From Urechis unicinctus (Eukaryota; Annelida; Polychaeta; Xenopneusta; Urechidae), in NCBI GenBank assembly GCA_034190875.2, contig CM067344.1:17872034-17936033 (forward strand): a stretch of DNA of 64,000 nt. The letters are read 5' to 3'. The position numbers were made by a program, and so were the translations under genes. Below are positions 1 to 12,987 of the stretch, in pieces. Within the stretch, counting starts at the first letter, position 1; every line of letters begins with the position of its first letter. The notes beneath the pieces were generated by a model. That model was not told the DNA's origin and searched no databases. It saw only the letters and a program-made list of their open reading frames with translations.

Positions 1-448
1 TATAGTATAGAATTTCTAAACCGATAGCTTGATTATTTGCATTGTTACTTCTTCAACTCAACCATGATAAATGAACATAACAGGAATCGAATCCGAATGG
101 CATTCTTACCAGGAACGGTTTTCAGTGAGCCCGTTTTATCTCTAATTTCAAAATTGAAGGAATCAATTTCAGAACTTCAACTACGCATGATGTTAGATAT
201 TATTGAAAATCACAGTCAGCTGTGGAAACAAATCTAGAGAGTCTTCAAGATATTCAAATTCACTGATCATTCATGCAGCTAGAAAGCAATAAGTTCATAG
301 CTCACTGAATCCAACAATAATATGGCAAAACATATCAGTTCTGTAAAGTGTAACCATGTCCATTGTGAGCAGCAGCGCAATACCTACTGAGGCCCGACGG
401 CACGACGAGTGAACAATGTCTTATGAACACTAAAACAGCAAGTACCAG
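1..448. repeat. Outermost left-arm block
   Basis: It pairs with about 38653-39017. An open frame of 66 codons at 37-237 on the plus strand lies wholly inside it, but in the right copy the frame is altered by a deletion of about 46 bases between two TTCAG sequences, so it is probably not a conserved protein. No promoter or splice signals are evident. Both edges matter: base 1 is an artificial end, and 448 is the junction with a left-only segment. Confidence 0.8.
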
Positions 449-2429
449 TATCCTCCTGCCGAGTATTTATAGTAACCTTAACACATCAAAAAACTACCTC
501 CTTCAATGTGAAACGAGATAGTATGAGAGGTTGATAAGTTATTGTAGCAACCAGCTCATTATCACATTATTCTAGCAGCAGCGCTTCACATATAGAACAT
601 ACTGTGCACTCGATGGTTCGTCAGAGTATTGGTCTGTTTGTGTCATTACACCTGCACAGCTACTTCAGTCGGACGCAGAGCACATAGAATCACATGGATG
701 GTTGGTAGCCTTACTCTGTAATTAGACCGAAAGAGTTAAAATGCTCTGCAGGGTGTAAATGACTCTATGCTCTATGCTTGTGTGCTAGAGGCCTAACCTA
801 ATATTTCCACATCAAACAGGCTTTTCGGCCTATGGCGCTTCCGCGTGGGGTGAAGGGAAAATGAGTGATTAGAGTGGCGATCCCATATTCCCTTTGCTGA
901 GAGAGGGATTCGTGTAGTGGAACCATGATAATAACCATTGCTCTCCCCTCTCTGGCTTGTTTTTCATCCTATAAGAAATCGACTGATGCTTATCAACCGA
1001 ATGGCGAGATGTTAGATGATATACTTTTGTTCTATTATTGAAGCTTTCTAGTCCTCCATCAGCACCAGGCTGTGCAGACTGGGTTAAGGCAAGATGGCCG
1101 CTGTGGCTGACTGGTAGCGACTTGTCGTGCAATAATGATATGAAGGTGAGAAAAGAGCATAATGGGGGTGTCCATAAATGTAGCTCAATTCTTCATATAT
1201 TTGATGCGTAAAGCATCTAATCCGGCATTCTACTGAATGTGTGTTAATCTTCTGCCGTCGTATCTCGACATCAACTTATTCCTTGTCTTATGATGGCAGG
1301 GATCATGAGAGAAAAACAGGTACCTACAAATGGGTTACAGCTAACTGTGCGTTATCACTTGCAAGGGTGACTAGCGGTTACGATGTTACTGGTGTTGTGT
1401 ACTATCTTGTATTGCTTTTGAGGAATGAAGAACGAAACGCCGAGTTGAGAGACCGAAAGATACAAAACTTTATTGGTCCGAATGGGGTTGCCTATTTCTT
1501 GGAGAGAGTTGGCACGCTTAGTGGCTGATACTGGACTACCCAGCCAGCCACCAGCTGACCGGCGTTCGTTCAATAACAGCTTGAATGGTAAATAGGGCAA
1601 CATTAGAATAGAGGCACAGTCGCTAGAATCTTACATTTACGCCACAGCACTGGGAATCAGTCACCATTTTCCATCGTGGTATGGTCGAGGGTTAATTTCC
1701 AATTCGAACATCCAGCATGTGGCATGCGTCAAAAGCGGGTTACAATCATTGCGATTCCGGATATGAAACAACATCAGCCTCGATATTTCATACAAATTTC
1801 CCTTATTCTAAGCAGAGCATAAATTTAAAAGATCAAGCAACTGCAATTCAGGCTGTAATACAGGCTAAAAACGGTTATTGCAGGCAAAACATGTCTTTTT
1901 AATTTTGCTGAGTGAAGAGACATTACCTAAAACTTTTGTCCTTGAAATACACATCGAGGTTTTTAAAATGTTCAGTGAACTGACTGAAACTATCTTGGCT
2001 GGTAAACTACTCATTTGGGTCACAACGCGACAGGAGACGCTTTTTCTTCTGAATTATGACTGAGCCATAGGTTGTTTCAATGTGTACAAATGTCTTGAGT
2101 TCGAAGCACTGCATAATGAACAAACAAGTCAACCCTAATATTACGCGACTGGAAACGCTATTTTTTTCTGAATTATGACTGAGCCATAGGTTGTATCAAT
2201 GTGTACAAATGTCTTGAGTTCGAAGCACTGCGTAATGAACAAACAAGTCAACACTAATATTATCTAATTCATTGAATATTTTATATACCTGTATGAGGTC
2301 GTCATGGATATGCCACATATAAGGGATTTCAGTCATTACAGGCGCAATCGTTGACATACTCAGACATACTGGCATATTCTAGATGGGGCCATACAAGTTC
2401 CTCACAAAGTTTTTAGAAGTTAAACAAAG
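449..2429. other. Left-arm-only segment, about 2.0 kb
   Basis: In the right arm the sequences matching up to 448 and from 2430 are directly joined at about 38651-38653. The left arm has 1.98 kb between them. The dinucleotide AG occurs at both junctions, so this could be an insertion with a very short target duplication or a microhomology deletion from the right arm. I see no terminal inverted repeats or poly-A-like tail. The segment holds a two-copy 119-bp tandem duplication and otherwise no gene; open frames are under 100 codons on both strands. Confidence 0.7.
2025..2262. repeat. Two-copy tandem duplication, period about 119 bp
   Basis: GAATTATGACTGAGCCATAG occurs at 2051 and again at 2170. 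The flanking sequence, including ACGCGAC at 2025 and 2143 and CGAAGCACTGC near 2102 and 2221, repeats in the same order. The copies differ at only a handful of positions, so the duplication is fairly recent. Confidence 0.9.
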
Positions 2430-2666
2430 ATTGAATACACATGGCACGGTGCACGTAGCCCGTTCTTAGTGTTTGTTAGCCTTTACTGCTGCGGCACTCT
2501 ATTGTTGGCTGGATTTGAATGATTGATCAATTATGACACCTAAATCTTTTAACCCATCATCTGGAGTAGGATCGCCTATTCGGTATTCAAACCTTTCATT
2601 TGTCCGACCTATCTTCATAACTTTGCCTTGGTTTAACACTAAGTATCTGCCAATCTCACGCATCAT
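2430..2666 (-). pseudogene. CR1-like LINE 3' coding fragment (left-arm copy)
   Basis: On the minus strand this is nearly identical to 38414-38650, which encodes the C-terminal part of a CR1-type reverse transcriptase protein, including a KVMKIGRTNERFEYRIGE-like stretch and DLGVI. Four substitutions are seen in 237 bases. The left copy stops abruptly at 2666, while the right copy continues upstream into the rest of the reverse transcriptase region. Either the left arm lost the upstream LINE part or it was replaced by 2667-3299. Confidence 0.75.
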
Positions 2667-3299
2667 CTTATTTATATTTATTTATTTTAAAGCTAGTATC
2701 CCATCATAAGTGTTAAAAGGCGAACGCCAATTTAAAAATGCTGAATGTATAATGCTCAAGTGGACCTGAAAGAAAAGGCAGCTATAGTGCATGCTGTCAG
2801 TGACATCGAAACGACCGTCTTAGAGGCCTTAGTATAATTGCACCTCTAGCTCAAGGCGTCGGTAACTATCTCCATAGGAAAGCATCTCCACATGAATCTC
2901 AATTTCGTTTTGCAAACAGTGTACTAGAAACGTTTGAAATATCTTATTATCATTGCTTCATAAAACGTGTTGACATTGAAGCTTATATTATGATTGTCCA
3001 ATCAGAGCTCACGATGTCTTCACCCCGGACGAAGGGCTGATGATTAATCAACCTTCAGATACAGCAAACTTGCTAATCGGCTAAAATAGCGTTTGAACTC
3101 GAACAAAGAATAATAGGTGGCAAATGTCAGTGCCGATGGTTTTGATAGGTGGAGTGACATGCTCTCAATGGACATGGGGCGAGACAGGCTCGTAAACGGG
3201 GCTTAAGATAGTTGAGGCGAGATATTTGGTGAGCTGGTGGCGAAATCGTTGTCACCCATGGGTTCATGTATAGATAGAAGATAGCGAGAGGTAGGTTGT
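2667..3299. other. Left-only segment replacing the upstream LINE part
   Basis: It starts with an AT-rich TTATTTATATTTATTTATTT run directly after the LINE match ends. I could not pair it with 36956-38413, which holds the corresponding place in the right arm. I see no open frame of note, no repeat structure and no gene. Confidence 0.5.
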
Positions 3300-3611
3300 T
3301 GTCGGCCCCAATATAACTTTACGTTAATCAATCAGACTTCTTCCTGTATCAGATTTTTTAACAGTTTTGCAGTATATAGATTTTAAAAAAGACAGCGATA
3401 TTTTCGCGTCTGCTTGTGTTTGTCGAGCGTGTGTGTTTACGTGTGTGTGTGGGGGGGGGGGGGGGTGGGGGTGAGTTTGTGCATGTATGTGCGTGTTGGT
3501 TCGAGGGTGTGAATGATGTGCCAACCGTGAAAACACTTGCTATCCAACACAACTTACCAAACCGTGCTAATCACTTGCTGCTCAGATTTACAATATTATG
3601 TAAAACATTAT
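3300..3611. repeat. Inverted-repeat block with GT-rich and poly-G tract
   Basis: It pairs with about 36475-36955 and, at its inner edge, 35160-35192. Anchors are the GGCCGAC next to 3305, the TTCTTCCTGTATCAG near 3340, and the TGGTTCGAGGGTGTGAATGA near 3497. The GT-rich and G-run part (about 3428-3475) corresponds to a much longer (CA)n tract in the right arm. Overall identity outside the microsatellite is roughly 85% by eye. Open frames on both strands here are microsatellite artefacts. Confidence 0.8.
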
Positions 3612-3644
3612 AAATCGTTCGTTGGCGAGCTATATTTATATTAT

Positions 3645-3762
3645 ACGATTGCAGCGGCGTTCAACTTCCATTTCATTGGAATGAACGATAACCTCCCACG
3701 ACAGTTGACAGTGTAACCTCCGATCTTATAAGCGTTTTCATATTCTCTGTACAAATGCTCGA
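3645..3762. other. 118-base block identical in both arms
   Basis: This segment equals the reverse complement of 33934-34051 at every one of 118 bases as I read it, while the following 250 bases match at about 90% and the preceding bases do not align. The minus strand is open across it, and the same frame is open in the right copy (part of an 79-codon frame at 33885-34124), but the two proteins differ on both sides of the block. It contains a small TTCCA/TGGAA stem near 3667-3682. An exon, a noncoding RNA gene or a recent conversion tract would each fit. Confidence 0.7.
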
Positions 3763-4274
3763 CGGTTGAATGTAGCAAACGCGTTTGTAAGAAAGTTTAT
3801 CCCAATATCCATACCGATATATTAGAATTAGCAAGGTGATCTATAGTCTAGCCATGATTATGAGAGATATGCTATTCCTTACATTTATGACGAAGGGTAG
3901 TGACTGTGCCAGGATAGGGTGGACATCTGATTGTGTGTGTGTTGGTATCACCAACACCATTGATGCGCATGTTGTTTTAGTAATGTGCCCAGCAGCTAGA
4001 GATATCGAACTTGAAATGCCAAACTATCAAGGGTAAAGGTATATAGATATATTTTTCAATGTTTACACCATATGACAAGACAGCTAGATCAGTTATATAT
4101 TTCATAAACATCTTAATTAATTTGTGTTGACCCTTTTGTTATCATCGATGTTCTCCCTCTTACTGACTTATAGTTGTCTGGCTCAGAGCGGCAACTGTAT
4201 TTAACTCAGTATGATGTCTCTATATGTTTCTGCTACTACCTTGACGACTGATTTATAATACATTGCCGAGGCCA
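3763..4274. repeat. Inverted-repeat block
   Basis: It pairs with about 33445-33933. Anchors include ATGAGAGATATGCT near 3859 and CTGGCTCAGAGCGGCAACTG near 4179. Identity is around 90% by eye. The block ends at GAGGCCA (4268-4274); in the right arm the same position is followed directly by the sequence that resumes at 12988. No gene recognised. Confidence 0.8.
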
Positions 4275-4331
4275 TAGGAGCTGTACGCTGCACCCCTCGG
4301 AAGAAAACATACTGGTGCAATAAATAACTGA

Positions 4332-4494
<163 letters not shown>

Positions 4495-5376
4495 GAGATT
4501 CCAATGTCGTTTATTTCATGAACCGAACTTTTTATGGCGAAGCAATGTTTATGTTTTATGCTTTTCTTCACAGAGTTGTTTTCATTGCAAAACATTAAGA
4601 TTTCGGAATATACTATTCTGCAGAAATAGGAGAGAACAGATTGGATAACTTGATTTATTATTTAAGCTTCTCTAGCCACAACTCCGCCGTGCAAAATGAG
4701 CTGCAAGCCCCATGTGGCTTGTGAAAGAATGATAAATGTGCAAACAGGCAACATGTCGATCAAATGTATCTGATGTCTATTTATATGACTCAACTTGCCC
4801 GTTATCAACCGTTCCGTACCTGACAGCTGTTTACCTGATAACTTCATGAAATATAGGTGGACCGAGAACGTCAAACGAGATCAATATATCCAAACATGTG
4901 ACAGTGAAGTTATCGGGCTGTTACTTAATTGTTGGGTTAATTAACCTCTCTGTGGGTCATGTTGTTTCGCCATGGTAGACCTTACTTACGTTAAAACGTA
5001 GCCGTGTTATATATGTTAGTATTGATGAGTTACTACGGTAGGGATGCTTGGTGCATACCTGCGACATGACACCGTAAGGAACCTGAGCATCGTTTTGCAT
5101 GCGCACATGTCACAAACATGTATAGATTACAAATAAAGTCGACCCACGGCACTAAGCTTAACCGGGCCACGCCGTTGCGTGCCGTAATTCAGTGGAAAGG
5201 AGAACAAGTATCATGTTTCTACAGGATGCTCAAAGCTTTTATTGGCTTCAGAAACAGGCGTTGTTTTTAGCCGCTACAGTAGGCCCAAGATATGTTACAT
5301 AGTACATTCGGGCTGTAACGTACCTTTCAAGGAACGTGATACAGGTATGCAGATATGAATTAATGTCTACACGTTT

Positions 5377-5398
5377 GTATGTATGTATGTATGTATGA

Positions 5399-5429
<31 letters not shown>

Positions 5430-5865
5430 TGTATGTATGTATGTATGTATGTATGTATGTATGTATGTATGTGTATGTGTATGTATGTATGTATGTATGT
5501 ATGTATGTATGTATGTATGTATGTATGTATGTATGTATGTATGTATGTATGTATGTATGTATGTATGTATGTATGTATGTATGTATGTATGTATGTATGT
5601 ATGTATGTATGTATGTATGTATGTATGTATGTATGTATGTGTATGTATGTATGTATGTTTTTATGTATGTATGTATGCATGTATGCATGTATGTATGTAT
5701 GTATGTATGTATGTATGTATGTATGTATGTATGTATGTATGTATGTATGTATGTATGTATGTATGTATGTATGTATGTATGTATGTATGTATGTATGTAT
5801 GTATGTATGTATGTATGTATGTATGTATGTATGTATGTATGTATGTATGAATTTTATGTATGTAT
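5377..5865. repeat. (TATG)n microsatellite, about 490 bp
   Basis: A nearly uninterrupted ATGT tetranucleotide array with sparse variants (TGTATGTG, TTTTTATG, GCATG). Because four is not a multiple of three, all frames stay open on both strands and give long Met-Tyr-Val-Cys or His-Thr-Tyr-Ile products. None is a gene. Confidence 0.98.
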
Positions 5866-6520
5866 GTATTAATACATGTATGTATGAGTGTATTTTGGGT
5901 GATATGCGTAAAAGCTAGTGCGTGTTAGTAATATGGGCTCAGTACAATTCTTGTTTGGATATATGATGCAGTTGCGATATACATCTTCACATGTTAATAG
6001 TTGTACAGGCTGCACTTGTCTGGTCTACTGGTTAATGTTGGACCATGGCCAAATTCACAGATGAGTCACTTATATTAGGCAATCTTTTTCAACATCTACC
6101 ACCTCAGTGCCAAACTTGTAGTGCGGTTTACAAAGACTATTCATATGGCGAGATAGAAAAAAAAACATCAACATTTTCAATGAATGATATCAATCTCAGT
6201 AAGATCTGGAGTTTGGTTCTTCTGTTGAGTTCTGTAGGCTCCACATCAATCGTAGCATGCGTCATCGTTAGCAAATACGTTGAAGTTGTTTTATTATGTT
6301 AGCCCAATGTTGGTTGTAAATACTGTGTGTTTTCATTTAAGTGTAAACTATGAGTAATAATGTCCGTCCGTCGACAATGCATTCCGCACCTGCCATCCCC
6401 ACTCAAATCTTCTCCTAACCAGCATCAACAACTTTAGACTAGCACACAGACCTCCCACTCTGCACAAATCACCAATAAGCACTAGCAGCTATTTCAGCAC
6501 AACACAAATTATCTCTGCGA

Positions 6521-6838
6521 CACATCAGTTATCCCCACATCACACCAGCTATCATCATGTCACAGTTTACACCACACCAGTCGCCCTTACATCACACCAG
6601 TCACCCTCACATCACACCAGTCACAATGACATCACACCAGTCACAATGACATCACACTAGTCACCCTCACTTCACACCAGTCACCCTCACATTCCCTCAG
6701 TAACCCTCACATCACATCAATCACCCTCGCATCACACCAGTCACCATCACATCACATCAGTTAACCTCACATCACATCAGTCACTCTCACATCAAACCAA
6801 TCACTCTCACATTACACCAATCACCCTCACATAACACC
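6521..6838. repeat. 20-bp minisatellite, about 16 copies
   Basis: The unit is close to CATCACACCAGTCACCCTCA. Copies vary (CAATGA, CTCTCA, TTAACC variants) but the 20-base spacing holds, clearest at 6590-6680. It lies in the left-only segment. A rougher upstream part (6370-6520) contains CCGCACCTGCCATCCCC, resembling units of a degenerate minisatellite at 32410-32600. Confidence 0.9.
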
Positions 6839-7090
6839 ATACCATACCATACTACACTGCATCACACCACAACAGACATCCGCATACCATACCATACAAC
6901 ACTACACCACACCACAACACACAAGACATCCCCATACCATACCACACTTAATCACGCCACACAAGCCTTCCTCATACCATTCCACACCACACCAGTCATC
7001 CAAATCAAATAGCACGCTATGCCACACCAATCCTCCCCATACCATACCACGCCAACGCCACATCACACCAGTCACTTCCATGCCATATCA
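6839..7090. repeat. Degenerate CATACCATACCACAC-type repeat
   Basis: Runs of CATACCATAC and ACACCAC follow the 20-bp minisatellite directly and grade into unique sequence after about 7090. It appears to be a decayed extension of the same C- and A-rich array. Confidence 0.75.
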
Positions 7091-10000
7091 GACATGCTGT
7101 AGTCCTATTGTGTCTTCACAAATCCAACACTCCCACCACGTAAATCACCCACTTACGGAAATAATACTATCCATATATGAGGAAGCTTCTGTTGAAATGC
7201 TAATCAACAACCGCTGAATGAGAGGTGAATCATAGTTTCCATGTCATTATTGTAAAGTTGACGGATTACCTATTGGGGTGGCAAATCTCCATTCGATCAT
7301 TGCTATTTAGGTATAACCGCATGGCGGCCGTTCATTTGTGACCGGCTGTGAGGATACCGTAACATTGCACAGTGTAATTTTATGATTGACGGCAGAGAGC
7401 GTTGGTCTTGATCAGAGACTAAGATCAGGGTCACCAGGTGAGCATTCATCTGACCATGCTACTCTTCCACGATATGCCTTCCATAGGCTGCATCTGCTGA
7501 CACAAAGGCTTACTAATAACCCACGTACGTTAAAACAATTTCGTACCGGATTATTGGTCCTTCAGAAAAGAGCTGAAGCCACCCCATGTTTTGCATGACT
7601 TATGTAATTGACTCATTAATGCACCGTTTTCGCAGAGTATGTGATGCTTTGATAAAATACACGAACGGAGGTAAGGAAACCAAACCTAAGTAAAGCATGC
7701 GCAAACGCAATGCAGGAAGATAACCCGCAATACATCATATGCCTTCATGGGCCCTAAATTATTATAGATTACTTTAATACATCTTATTCTCAAGAAGATT
7801 CCGCTGCTGCCACGTTTATAATGAGCATTCATTGAAATTTGCATTCTAGTATCTCATATTACTCGTTCAAGCACAATTCCCAACCCGCCAATAAAATGGA
7901 ACACCTAAGCCGCCATCAATTACATGAAACAATAAGGTATCAATTGTTGACTTGTTTCCCTTGGCAATGTTAGCACAAATCAATGGGGTTTCTACTCCTA
8001 AAGGGCCGAAATACCTGGGAGGAAATGTATCAATTTTATTTGTCCAGGCCACGTTTTCTTGCACGAGAAGAGTACCAAACATTAAACAATGATACGTGTA
8101 GAGCCATCAAATAATATATAAATAACGCAATTAATGACTCCTTGGTTCCTAGTACAACGAGTGTAATGGAGATCGATGCTGTGACGGTTGGTCATGGCAG
8201 TTAATCAGAGGATAACCGAATGATTGGCCAATTACGGTGTCGCTGCATTTCATTTAATCCTGACTCATTCCCTCCTTCACTCTCGCGCGAACAAACTGAA
8301 GCGTGCACGGTCGGCTTTCACAGATTCCTATTAAAACCAAACACTTGACTTCGGGGCGCATAATAGTTATCCAAAAAATTAGGCCACATTTATTCAGCAA
8401 TCGAAAATGTGTCTAAATAAACCTCTTTGTGCGCATGAGTTTAAGTCATTTGTCTTAACCCCTGAAATGAAACAGGTGTTACAATGAACTATTTACTATT
8501 CATCATTCCTTCTGTAATATGTTTTGCTTTGTCACAGAAAATATCAGAGCATGGGTGACCAGAATTTTCTTAATCGAATACGACATATTCAATTGAGACA
8601 AGTCTTCCCTACTGACGAAATGTACAACAGTGACTGTGCAAGCTATATGGAAGTGATCAGCCTTCACATCACTCGGAGATATACAAAACTACATTTATAA
8701 GCATACTTATGTTATCAATGTATATAACTTATAAACCCAAGATCACAAACAATTCAATGTCACCAAGAGGATGCAACAGTCATCCAGATACGAAACTCAA
8801 TGTGTTTTCATTGCAATGCTAGCATTAATTTGTATTTCTTTGCGCAGCTGCAGACGCTCTCCTGCCCTCTGCCAACAGAAATAAACCTCACCTGCAATCC
8901 AGTGGTTATATATTAGGTACTTACCTTTCGGAGTACACACGAAGGGCAAATCAACATCTGTACATAGTTTTCATCGGAATAGAGAACATACGTTGCTTTT
9001 CTTACACTAGGAATAACCGCCCCTCCATAGTTTTGCTCTGACCCCTTTTGCACCCATTTGTTTTGCGCTATTGTTGGAGTTTTGAGTTTTTAACTATTTG
9101 ATCAAGTTCTAGTGTACGGATGATGTGCTTGCTTGTAAGTAAGGCGGTGTAATCATGTTTATATCATATGAAATCTCGGCTTGAGATGGGCATGATCCAG
9201 AGCAAATTTAATCAGAGATACCTAACTTCTTACTCATCCGATCAAACCAAAACAGAAACCTGCCGCCTTGCATATCTCTTGCTGGGCTAATCATAGTATC
9301 AAAAACAACATAGATGCAAGTGTTAAACACGTGTCGGCTTGGCAGCTTACAATCCTTGGGTTGTTAGAATAAAGTGATCTGAGTGAATACACACCATGGA
9401 TCAAAGACCGAAAACAGGTGTGGCTTGCTGAATGATTACCACCATCCCATGGCTGAAGGGATCAAAGAAGACATATTTCAGGCTGTTCAACAAACGAATG
9501 TATTTAACATGAGTGTAGCATCATATAGGATAACATATAATAAGTGATGAAATGTTACAATATAATGAACCCTTTATTCGCCTTGCAGGATATTAATATC
9601 AATCGTATTTCTTCCTGTTAGATCGCATTTTGAGATGACCTTGAATCTACGATAAATTACTGCCCCAACCCCACAAACTCCCAATTCATTGTACCAACTG
9701 GTGGTTTTATGTTGGTAAATCAGTATTTGAGAATCGGGAGCTAGCTGTGACATACAACGCGAAATAACATGTAGAAATCGTGGGTACAGTGGACGGCCGG
9801 CAATCAACGACTTCATTAATGTGTCGTATAATGTTAGGTTATGTATTTACATATGGTATGTTGCAAAATCCTGTGTATGCCCATACCTAGCCGAGGGTTT
9901 GACAAGCGAATTCATCAAGTTGTTGACGAATTGATTTCCTTCAAATAACACCATTTCCGCATATCAGGGTTTAACTAACACTTATGATGAAAGCTTTAGT

Positions 10001-12987
10001 GGCGTTTTCCGTCATATTTTGCTGGATCTCTAAACATTTGCTAGCTGGTTTGAACGGCAACAGTTTGATCATTATATATATAGTCAATTTGGCCTGTGTA
10101 AATTATCCTACATAATCACACGACGTTTTTGTCCGTTAGATTTGATAAATCAAGAGGCACAGAGATCGACGGAGAGACATTTGTAAGGGATGATATGCTT
10201 AAATGCTTGCATATATGACCTAACCACACTACCCCTACTCCTTCTATGGTACAAGCAGACTGCAAGAACTAACAAATGGCTGTTTTATCTCCTCTCAAAC
10301 ACGACGGCGTAAACAAATGAGGATCAAAGACCAGATGTGAATGCAGATAACCCAAACAAGAACAACTTAACTATATCACTAGATCTTATTTTTATTATAT
10401 ACAGCAAGCTGTTGATTGATTTAGGGCAGCACGCCGAGCAATAATAAAGCATATTTTAATTATTTTATTCCTACCGCCCTTTTTGCCACCTAGCAGACGT
10501 AAAGAATTCCGTCTTGTTGTTGTCTCGTGGGCCTGAGTGAAGACGTGGGATGTCGGAAGCAGTTACACGGAGCTATAACTTTCTTCAAGGTGCAATCATT
10601 TCCAAAACACCTGCAGACGTGTAAAGCCTGTATATCTATTGAGTACAAATATATGAGGATTTTTGATGGATGGAAAAAGCAGTCAATGAAGTGCATGCTG
10701 TCACATGCTGTCACTGAATGTATTGTCTAATTCCTTATGCCTTGCAATAATCTAACAGTTTGTGGACTTATCGTTGTATATAGCCACCTTATCCCATGTG
10801 TCATTAAATATATGCTTACAAGATAATTGTGCTAGTAATCTCGCCTGGCAGCACATCGCCTGTCACACTTATCAGACGGTAGAGTAATGACACATGCAGC
10901 GTCGGATATATTACAGTCTACCTGACAATATCTGAGTAGCACAACAAATGTCTCCCCGGTTCTACGACTCTGTGAATGTGATTGAGATTGATGGTGGGGC
11001 GGTTGGTCGTGGTGGTAAATCCACTAACTCCGGTCGTCGCTGATGGAGCAGTCGGAATGCTTCGGACACAATATTTACACCAAGTGAGCACACCTGTGGC
11101 TTTGTAGCGAGGTGCTTTGCTGAATCTTAAATGTGTAGTCCTCGTGAAATGCCACGGTCCAATAACGGACTGAAGCAGACCATGACCAGCATGTGCCCGC
11201 AAATGATATGCAGTAAATTATTCAAATATCTGCACTGGATAGCATTGTATATTGGGAATATTGGGAAGCTATGAAAGTGGTCAGTGGGTCAGTGTCGAAC
11301 TGCTGTCTGCCAAATACCCAGCAAACCTTCCCTCCGATATAAATTAATACTCACGAACTAAGCCAAATGCGCCAGTTGTCAAATAGCTGCCTGGCTTGTT
11401 CGCCTAAGATGCAAAAATACATGGATCAAAGACCTGCTGAGAATGCTTATAATGAAAACAGGAACAGCAAGCTACATGACAAGTTGCGATCCCCGAAAAT
11501 GTTTTCATCAAGACGTCGATTTATGTACTGCGCACAGGCTCAAACCCAAAACAAACAATCCACTGTTTACACTGTTTCTGCCTTTATCTGGGAAAATGCC
11601 TCCCATTCCTCTGTTAGAAGCGTGCGTTCCATTCATTTGTGTTTTGGCCGCAGATGCCGTTTAGCTGACCTACTGCACAACATCTGGCCTATGAACACGA
11701 TTTGTCTACTGCCAATTTACCGTGGCAAGCTGCTAGTCGCAGTACCTTAAATATAAAAATCTTTTATTGGTTGTAAACAGTCTGTAATAACACGTCCCAC
11801 TGGTTTGTGTTTTGGCCGAACATAAATTTTGGTTGACATTCTAAGCAACACAAATGTATATTCTTTGAGCTTGACCTGTCCACAGTCAAACGCAGTGGTA
11901 TGCTGCAAGCCACGATCGCCTGAATTTATAAACCTTATCTGCTCGTTTTTAAGCAGTCATTCAAAACGTCATGGTTGTCTGTCGCGATGAATTTTCGATG
12001 AGCGGTTAGACAAACTAAACACAACCTATTTCTTTATATTAAATCCAGTGTTTAATTTTGGTTGATGCATGTGTGCAGTGCATAAAGCAACGATATTTGT
12101 GGCAGCATTGTTAATCGCGCTGGCGTCATGTAGATTCACGATTTCGCAGTCGCTTAATAGTTAACATTGTTTTATAAGTCAAGAAAAAAAATGGGGTTGT
12201 AAAATGGTAAGATCTTACGTGGACAGCAATCGTTTCTTGTTACAAATTGTTTCTAGCGACCCAAGTATAATAGCGTCGTTCACAAATGCTGGATTGATTT
12301 ACAGCTTATTGGTAGGTTGAACCGGATAAATGTCCAGGATATGTCCTACTTCTGTAGATAATTTCGACACGCACTCACCATCGACCATCCGGACTGCTAA
12401 ATACGGACATATATATTGCTACCAGCTTACATCTAGGCGCGCAGGGTTTTATTCTGGGATGAATTCAGATTGATAATATTGCAATGTATATGATAATGCG
12501 ATTGGCTTACTTCTTCATATCACATAATTTTGTAAATAAAGCAACAGCGGATACGGCTTATAACAATGAGACCTTCACCTAAGATGGTTTGTCTAATTTT
12601 CTGATGATAATAGTCAAGATCATAATTGTAAAAAAATATGAGGTTTTCTCTGGTGGATGCTTTTAGAATCAACAAACTTTGGTTTAATGATAAAACGGTT
12701 ATGATAATTTAGCAGAGTGATTTCATTTCGTTAGCAAATTAGCTTTGACGTTCGCACATTTATCCAGGCGTTTGTGGTGGCAATATTAACTTGATAATAT
12801 GGCATTGAAATGCACAATCAAACCAAGGATAATTGGATTACTGCATATGATCTCATTGCATTGTATATCTACAGGATTCAACGGACGACCGCATATCTTT
12901 TTGATGATTTTTAGTAGAAGCTTTAAGTACAACAGCATCACGCAGCTTTATGTTGCATATTTAGTACACAGTGGCACTGCGCGTGAG
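7091..12987. other. Gene-free AT-rich stretch
   Basis: Open frames on both strands are short; the largest, 127 codons at 11367-11750, has no motif I recognise and overlaps other frames. The phrase GGATCAAAGACC recurs at about 9400, 10322 and 11421 and may mark remnants of one repeat family. I see no tRNA, no promoter that I would call and no tandem array. Confidence 0.5.

Noticed and set aside
78-105. B-box-like GGATTCGATTCC on the minus strand, repeated in the right arm
   Set aside because: It has an extra base compared with the B box, and no A box is found at the proper distance.
37-237. 66-codon frame at the window start as a conserved small protein
   Set aside because: The nearly identical right-arm copy lacks about 46 bases inside it, which breaks the frame.
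1085-1140. tRNA-like A box TGGCTGACTGG near 1099
   Set aside because: It differs from the consensus, no B box follows at tRNA or SINE distance, and no cloverleaf can be drawn.
5377-5918. Open frames of up to 179 codons on both strands
   Set aside because: They are translations of the (TATG)n array, open in all frames because of the tetranucleotide period.
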